Shown one piece after another: positions 59,544 through 64,000 of a stretch of 64,000 nt of DNA (the first letter of the stretch is position 1; each line of letters opens with the position of its first letter). The stretch lies in assembly GCF_001295265.1 (NCBI RefSeq), contig NZ_LJOD01000007.1:1-64000 (forward strand), in the 5' to 3' direction. A program made the translations under genes and the position numbers. Source of the stretch: Chryseobacterium indologenes. Lineage in GTDB: Bacteria > Bacteroidota > Bacteroidia > Flavobacteriales > Weeksellaceae. The notes under the pieces are model-generated. The model was not told the DNA's origin and made no database searches. It saw nothing but the letters and a program-made list of their open reading frames with translations.

Positions 59544-60056
59544 TTACTTCTGATTTAAATTCTGTTTTAGAAAATTTTCTAATTCTTTTCCATGAAGATT
59601 TTTTGCTATAATAGTTCCTTCACCATTAATAATCACGTTGAAGGGAAGCTCATCTACTTCATAGGATTTAGCCACGGGGCTCTTCCAGAACTTAAGATCA
59701 CTTACCTGTATCCAATTGATATTGAAACGCTGAATTGCTTTTCCCCAACTCTCTTTATTCCTGTCCAGAGAAACCCCTACAATTTCAAATTTTTTATCTT
59801 TTACCTGATCAGAGAACTGCTCATACAAAACTTTCAGTTCCGGCTGCTCATCCATACAGGGAGCACACCAGGTAGCCCAGAAATCAATCAGAACAAGCCT
59901 GTTTTTCAGTGAGGAAAGTGAAAAAGAACTTCCGTCAGGTCTTGTCAGTGTAATTTCGGGTGCCTTCTTTCCCGTTTCAATAGTGTTCTGTGCAGAAATA
60001 TATCCTGTACAAATCATTAAAAGCAGAATGCTGAAAAATGTTTTTATTCTAATCAT
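59544..60056 (-). CDS. TlpA-like thiol-disulfide oxidoreductase
   Basis: A 170-residue exported thioredoxin-fold protein. The signal peptide ends ISAQ near 23. The domain starts GKKAPEITLTRPDGSSFSLSSL, the active site is Cys64-Ala-Pro-Cys67 in IDFWATWCAPCMDE, and the cis-proline segment is VDELPFNVIINGEG. It overlaps the upstream rhodanese gene by eight bases (AATGATTAG), so both are translated together. A role in periplasmic persulfide or disulfide chemistry is likely from the pairing. Confidence 0.9.
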   Translation of the reverse strand: MIRIKTFFSILLLMICTGYISAQNTIETGKKAPEITLTRPDGSSFSLSSLKNRLVLIDFWATWCAPCMDEQPELKVLYEQFSDQVKDKKFEIVGVSLDRNKESWGKAIQRFNINWIQVSDLKFWKSPVAKSYEVDELPFNVIINGEGTIIAKNLHGKELENFLKQNLNQK

Positions 60057-60483
60057 TAGTCGGATAATCTTTATCTAACCAATCCGTTTTGATGTTTTTC
60101 GGAAGGTTGAGAAGTTTTGCATTTTTAAAGCCCATTTCCTGTAGAAGTTGAAATGCAGGGCGGATATTAGGACATTTTACGAAAGGACAGCATCCGCAGT
60201 AGATCACAACTTCTCTGCCCTTTGGAATTTTTTTTAGATAATTTTTTAATTTTTCAAGATTTTCCGGTTCATGGGTAGGGCCGATGTCTACAGAACCTTT
60301 GATAATAGCTTCCGGACCTACTGAAATAATTACCAGATCTTTAGTTTTGTGCTGGGTGATTCTCGAGGCTAATAATGCAGGATCCATCAGCTGGCTTTCA
60401 TTCCACGGATCCTGTCTCTGCTGTGCCGAAACCTGGCTGAAAACCGAGGATACAAAGCACATCATGATCAACAAATATCTCAT
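60049..60483 (-). CDS. Exported rhodanese-like protein with a CGCCPFVKC cysteine cluster
   Basis: A 144-residue exported protein. A signal peptide (to about 20, VSAQ) is followed by a rhodanese fold with VIISVGPEAIIKGSVDIG and the active-site loop VIYCGCCPFVKCPNIRPAFQLL. Cys96 is at the persulfide position, with further Cys98, Cys99 and Cys104, an unusual density. The typical C-terminal FKNAKLLN follows. It probably handles sulfane sulfur in the periplasm together with the TlpA partner. I chose the ATG at 60483, as an earlier start at 60501 falls on the -7 box. Confidence 0.8.
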   Translation of the reverse strand: MRYLLIMMCFVSSVFSQVSAQQRQDPWNESQLMDPALLASRITQHKTKDLVIISVGPEAIIKGSVDIGPTHEPENLEKLKNYLKKIPKGREVVIYCGCCPFVKCPNIRPAFQLLQEMGFKNAKLLNLPKNIKTDWLDKDYPTND

Positions 60484-60498
60484 ACTTTTTATTTTTAA

Positions 60499-60506
60499 CA
60501 AAGATA
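60499..60506 (-). promoter_or_regulatory. -7 promoter element TATCTTTG of the rhodanese-TlpA operon
   Basis: TATCTTTG on the minus strand, 16 bases before the chosen ATG. Confidence 0.6.
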
Positions 60507-60689
60507 AATGTTTTATTGAGTTTACCGGTAACTAAACATTTTTCTGATTTATTACCTTTTTTGGTAGTAATATGAATAACCTTAGCGGCACAGGGTTCTA
60601 TGAGATATAAGATAAGCCTGCTAAACTAACCACAAAAGGAACAAAAGCTATTTGCACAGATATTAGATATACTAAAAGTTTTCAAAAGA

Positions 60690-60793
60690 ATAAAAATCAA
60701 AGATTTTTAAAGGCTCATGTGAACTTCTATATGCAAAGTATTTAAACTTAAAAGTCACTAATGTGTTTAAAATAAAAACTTTTGTGACTTTTA
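60690..60793 (+). repeat. Dispersed intergenic repeat, copy B
   Basis: It starts with AAAAATC-AAA-GATTTTT, then GAACTTCTATATGCAAAGTA, TTTAAACTTAAAAGTCACTA, ATGTGTTTAAAA and CTTTTGTGACTTTT. It aligns with copies at 44.5 kb and 20.9 kb. The preceding sequence ACCACAAAAGGAACAAAAG (60629-60647) looks like part of a longer decayed unit. Together they fill most of the 400-base gap before the FAD dehydrogenase; the rest shows nothing recognisable. Confidence 0.6.
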
Positions 60794-60897
60794 TGATTTA
60801 ATAAAAAAGTTTAATTAGCTTTAATTATTTATATGTTGAAGCGCAAATATTTTATACATTTAAGTAAAGTATTATGAAACAGTAAATCCCTTTACGA

Positions 60898-62577
60898 ATG
60901 GAAACAAGATTTCACCCCGATGCCATTATTATCGGATCCGGATTAGCAGGTCTCACAGCAGCGATGGAAATTGCCAATGCCGGGAAGAAAGTACTTTTAA
61001 TAGATCAGGAAACTGAACAGAATATCGGCGGGCAGGCATTCTGGTCATTTGGAGGGCTGTTTCTGATCAATTCACCACAACAGCGAAGAATGGGGATCAA
61101 AGACTCTTATGAACTGGCTCTCCAGGATTGGAAAGGAACTGCCGGATTCGATCGTCAAGAGGATTACTGGCCCCGCAAATGGGCAGAAGCGTATCTTAAA
61201 TTCGCTGCCCATGAAAAGTATGAATATATTTCCCGGCTCGGCATCAAACTGATGTTTATGGTGGGTTGGGCAGAACGTGGAGATGGTTCAGCTAATGGCC
61301 ATGGAAATTCTGTGCCCCGTTTTCATGTCAGCTGGGGAACCGGAACAGGGGTTGTGAAGCCTTTTGTGGAAAAAGCATATGAAGCCCAAAGAAAAGGGCT
61401 GTTGCAGATGAAATTCAGGCACAGGGTTACTGAATTGATTATTGACAATGATAAACTAAAGGGGGTAAAAGGAGATATCCTTGAAGATGATGACCAGGTA
61501 AGAGGCGCAGAAACCAGCAGAAATGTGGTTTCCCAATTTGAATATTCTGCTCCTCATGTCATCATTGCAACAGGAGGCATTGGCGCCAATCATGAGCTGG
61601 TAAGAAAAAACTGGCCGGAAAGACTGGGTACAGCCCCGGAAAATATGGTATGCGGAGTTCCGGCTTATGTAGACGGAAAAATGATTGGTATTGCAGAAAA
61701 TGCCGGAGCACATATTATCAACCGTGACAGGATGTGGCACTATACGGAAGGCCTCCGGAACTGGGATCCTATATGGCCTAAACACGGAATAAGAATACTG
61801 CCCGGACCATCTTCCCTATGGTTTGATGCGAAAGGAAACCGGCTTCCAGCTCCATTTCTTCCCGGATTTGATACGCTGGGAACCTTAAAGTACATACAGG
61901 ACACAGGATTTTCCTATTCCTGGTTTATCCTGACTCAAAAGATTATTAAAAAAGAATTTGCCCTGTCCGGCTCTGAGCAGAATCCGGATATTACCAATAA
62001 AGATTATCCATTGTTTCTGAAAAGAATATTCGGAAAAAAAGCACCAGGACCTGTAGAAGCTTTTAAAGAACACGGAAAAGACTTTATTGTTTCAGACCAT
62101 CTTGAGGATCTGGTAAAAAAAATGAACGAGCTGTCCGGAGATCATCTTCTGGATTATGAAAAAATAAAATCACAGATAGAAGCCCGGGACCGTGAGCTGG
62201 ATAATAAATTTTCCAAAGACACTCAGGTTAATTATATACGCAGTACGCGGAATTATTTAGGAGATAAGCTGGGACGTGTGGCAGCGCCGCATAAGATACT
62301 TGATCCTAAAAATGGTCCACTGATTGCTGTCCGGCTGAATATACTTACCCGGAAAACACTGGGAGGAATCAAAACCAATCTGAACGCACAGGTTCTGAGG
62401 AAAGATGAAAGTGTATTAGAAGGGCTGTACGCTGTGGGTGAGGCTGCCGGATTTGGCGGCGGCGGAATGCATGGCTACCGTGCTTTGGAAGGAACCTTTC
62501 TCGGAGGATGTATTTTCTCCGGAATGAAGGCCGGAAAATACATTGCAGAACTTAAAACAGATAGTTCCAATACATAA
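60898..62577 (+). CDS. FAD-binding dehydrogenase (fumarate reductase/3-ketosteroid dehydrogenase type)
   Basis: A 559-residue flavoprotein. The N-terminal FAD site is IIGSGLAGLTAAMEIANAGKKVLLID (about 11-36), followed by NIGGQAFWSFGG. VIIATGGIGANHELVRKNWP near 222 and the C-terminal GLYAVGEAAGFGGGGMHGYRALEGTFLGGCIFSG complete the fold. The substrate is unknown; the group is often annotated simply as FAD-binding dehydrogenase. No signal peptide. It is followed after nine bases by an SDR gene, so the two probably act on a shared substrate. Confidence 0.85.
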   Translation: METRFHPDAIIIGSGLAGLTAAMEIANAGKKVLLIDQETEQNIGGQAFWSFGGLFLINSPQQRRMGIKDSYELALQDWKGTAGFDRQEDYWPRKWAEAYLKFAAHEKYEYISRLGIKLMFMVGWAERGDGSANGHGNSVPRFHVSWGTGTGVVKPFVEKAYEAQRKGLLQMKFRHRVTELIIDNDKLKGVKGDILEDDDQVRGAETSRNVVSQFEYSAPHVIIATGGIGANHELVRKNWPERLGTAPENMVCGVPAYVDGKMIGIAENAGAHIINRDRMWHYTEGLRNWDPIWPKHGIRILPGPSSLWFDAKGNRLPAPFLPGFDTLGTLKYIQDTGFSYSWFILTQKIIKKEFALSGSEQNPDITNKDYPLFLKRIFGKKAPGPVEAFKEHGKDFIVSDHLEDLVKKMNELSGDHLLDYEKIKSQIEARDRELDNKFSKDTQVNYIRSTRNYLGDKLGRVAAPHKILDPKNGPLIAVRLNILTRKTLGGIKTNLNAQVLRKDESVLEGLYAVGEAAGFGGGGMHGYRALEGTFLGGCIFSGMKAGKYIAELKTDSSNT

Positions 62578-62586
62578 AATAACGGA

Positions 62587-63390
62587 ATGGGCACTTATTT
62601 TAATGATAAAGTAGTCTGGATTACAGGGGCATCTTCTGGGATCGGAGAAGCTTTAACCAGGGAACTGGCGGAGAAAAGCACAGCAAAAATCATTTTGTCA
62701 TCCCGGCATGAAGCCCGGCTATATGCTGTTGCTGAAAAAGCAGGACTCCCTGCAGAACGTTTTGCAGTAGTGCCTCTGGACCTTGCCGATTACCGGAATA
62801 TGAATGACAGAGCCACAGAAGCTATAGAAAAAATGGGAAGAATTGATATACTGATAAACAACGCAGGCTTATCACAACGTTCTCTTGCAATGGATACAGA
62901 TATTGAAGTGGACAAACGGTTAATGGACATTAATTTCCTGGGTACAGCTGCCATCACTAAAGCCGTAGTTCCTTACATGATAAGAAACGGTGGCGGACAG
63001 ATTGTTGTGGTGTCCAGTCTGATGGGAATTTTCGGGGCTCCGATGAGAAGCGGCTATGCTGCGGCAAAACATGCCCTCCATGGTTTTTTCGATTCTCTAA
63101 GAGCTGAACTGTATGAGAAAAAAATTCTGATTACCATTATTTGTCCCGGATTTGTGCAGACCAATATCTCCATGAATGCGGTAACAGGCGACGGGTCTGT
63201 GCAGGGAACGATGGATGATGCTACCATGAAAGGAATGGCTTCCGATGTATTTGCTAAAAAAATGCTGACTGCAATCCAACAAAAGAAGAATCAAAAATCT
63301 ATAGGAGGACGGGAAGTGGCAGGTGCTTATCTGAAAAGGTTCTTCCCTGCCCTGCTGGCAAAAATAGTCAGGAAGGCGAAGGTAGTATAA
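62587..63390 (+). CDS. Short-chain dehydrogenase/reductase (SDR)
   Basis: A 267-residue classical SDR. The cofactor motif is WITGASSGIGEAL (TGxxxGxG, about 12-24), then ILINNAGLSQRS (NNAG, about 90-101), the catalytic Ser in VVVSSLMGIFG, and Tyr and Lys in SGYAAAKHAL (YxxxK, about 157-166). PGFVQTNIS follows. It resembles the DHRS7-like group. It is nine bases downstream of the FAD dehydrogenase and ends seven bases before a convergent gene, with no terminator between. Confidence 0.9.
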   Translation: MGTYFNDKVVWITGASSGIGEALTRELAEKSTAKIILSSRHEARLYAVAEKAGLPAERFAVVPLDLADYRNMNDRATEAIEKMGRIDILINNAGLSQRSLAMDTDIEVDKRLMDINFLGTAAITKAVVPYMIRNGGGQIVVVSSLMGIFGAPMRSGYAAAKHALHGFFDSLRAELYEKKILITIICPGFVQTNISMNAVTGDGSVQGTMDDATMKGMASDVFAKKMLTAIQQKKNQKSIGGREVAGAYLKRFFPALLAKIVRKAKVV

Positions 63391-63397
63391 TATCAGA

Positions 63398-63940
63398 TTA
63401 TTTCAATTTATTTTCCTTATGAAATGTTTCAAGAGTTTTATAAAAATCATTTTCTGACTGATAGACTTTCTCATATAGCTTTTTTTTCTCGCGATAAAGG
63501 CCAAGAAGTCTGTTCTGTGCGGAATCTACTTCTGCTCCTTTTCCATTCCTGCTCAGTTTTTCCAATTCTATCTCCTGTCTTGAAAAAAGATAAAGATTCT
63601 TAATTGCTGTATAGTAATTAACAGAAGTCTGCTGGAGTTCTTTTCCCTGGGAAATACCTTCTGTAGTAGCTTTCTCAAGATTTCTGATTATTTTGTTAAA
63701 CTCTGCTTCCTGCTGATCTACAACAGCCAGAGCACTGTCATATTCATGAGCAATCAGATAGTTTAGCTTTTTTGACTCTAAACCTTTCTCTCCTACAAGC
63801 ATACTGAAACTCTGCTTTTCCTGTTTATCAATAATCCGCCTTAATTCAGCCGCTTTCTTATCACTGCACGATAGCAGTAATAAGAAAACAGCTATACCAG
63901 CCAGCCATTTTATTTGTTTTTTATAGATCATAAGTGTCAT
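63398..63940 (-). CDS. Coiled-coil lipoprotein, unknown function
   Basis: A 180-residue protein with a lipoprotein signal (VFLLLLSC, Cys near 25) and then almost continuous amphipathic helix (AAELRRIIDKQEKQSF to ETFHKENKLK), suggesting a coiled coil anchored in a membrane. A second in-frame ATG three codons later is possible. Its start is two bases after the stop of the gene cut by the window end, so it is the distal gene of an operon. No family is recognised. Confidence 0.65.
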   Translation of the reverse strand: MTLMIYKKQIKWLAGIAVFLLLLSCSDKKAAELRRIIDKQEKQSFSMLVGEKGLESKKLNYLIAHEYDSALAVVDQQEAEFNKIIRNLEKATTEGISQGKELQQTSVNYYTAIKNLYLFSRQEIELEKLSRNGKGAEVDSAQNRLLGLYREKKKLYEKVYQSENDFYKTLETFHKENKLK

Positions 63941-63942
63941 TT

Positions 63943-64000
63943 TTATTTTGGGATCGGGGCTTTTTCATAAATCAGGCCCTCAGATTTCAGTTCATTCCAG
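63943..64000 (-). CDS. C-terminal end of a gene cut by the window edge
   Basis: On the minus strand a frame is open from the window end to a TAA at 63943-63945 and reads WNELKSEGLIYEKAPIPK. The stop is two bases before the ATG of the coiled-coil lipoprotein, the spacing of an operon. Nothing can be said of function. Confidence 0.45.
   Translation of the reverse strand, partial: WNELKSEGLIYEKAPIPK

Noticed and set aside
1-64000. tRNA, rRNA, tmRNA or 6S RNA genes
   Set aside because: No cloverleaf or conserved rRNA sequence was recognised on reading the longer gaps. A covariance-model search would be needed to exclude small RNAs.

Overview
The window reads as a chromosomal segment of a flavobacterium of the Chryseobacterium type (family Weeksellaceae). 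The evidence is the low G+C content, the Bacteroidota promoter core TAnnTTTG in front of many genes, a short primary sigma factor without a long N-terminal region, TonB-dependent receptors, a class B1 carbapenemase very like the IND/CGB enzymes of C. indologenes and C. gleum, a Chryseobacterium-type bacteriocin-like leader peptide and a Bacteroidota-type (T6SSiii) secretion gene group. No tRNA, rRNA, CRISPR array, insertion sequence or phage was recognised.

Layout. 1-3.6 kb: a gene end, a GT-C type membrane glycosyltransferase, a DUF1697 protein, a small membrane protein and kdsA. 3.7-5.9 kb: a TonB-dependent receptor with a TTG start. 6.0-9.9 kb: a copper operon (HYC_CC_PP-type protein, DUF3347 protein, and a three-part fusion of two heavy-metal-binding domains, a multicopper oxidase and a CopB-like tail). 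10-16.4 kb: an S9 peptidase, an FAD monooxygenase/GNAT/lipoprotein operon, rpoD and an S1/P1 nuclease. 16.8-19.8 kb: an isolated T6SSiii baseplate/membrane operon, tssG-tssN-tssK. 20-24 kb: the metallo-beta-lactamase, a DtxR/MntR regulator divergent from a threonine aldolase, and a lipoprotein. 23.6-26.2 kb: an ArsR-led operon (ArsR, AHSA1, YdeI, DoxX, DUF4256) with a striking double operator. 26.3-30 kb: a Prc-type protease, a VOC protein and an orphan gene. 30.1-33.1 kb: a complete C-M-R restriction-modification operon of the AlwI type. 33.4-37.3 kb: a cysteine-rich island with a glycine-zipper bacteriocin-like peptide, a CxxC-ladder membrane protein, two thioredoxin-fold TlpA proteins, a lipoprotein-like gene and an S24-type regulator. 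37.4-39.9 kb: an APH-type kinase, a methyltransferase and an orphan gene. 40-54.3 kb: a full assimilatory sulfate-to-cysteine cluster. 54.4-64 kb: peptidases, DNA-3-methyladenine glycosylase, a TlpA-rhodanese pair, an FAD dehydrogenase-SDR pair and lipoproteins.

The sulfur cluster is the largest functional unit. CysD/CysN activate sulfate, an iron-sulfur APS-reductase-type CysH makes sulfite without APS kinase, CysJ/CysI reduce it, CobA plus a Met8-like domain supply siroheme, and serine acetyltransferase plus cysteine synthase capture sulfide. Its last two genes are a TonB receptor and a siroheme-dehydrogenase/TauE-SafE permease fusion joined by an ATGA overlap. An Rrf2 regulator sits at the head.

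The best candidate for something undescribed is the 33.4-37.3 kb island: a small exported glycine-zipper peptide with four C-terminal cysteines beside its own apparent thiol-redox machinery. Other points are the copper operon with 21-bp-phased direct repeats before its promoter, the two ArsR operators framing a promoter, the autoregulatory repeats of the restriction system, and a degenerate intergenic repeat of about 100 bp present in three copies.
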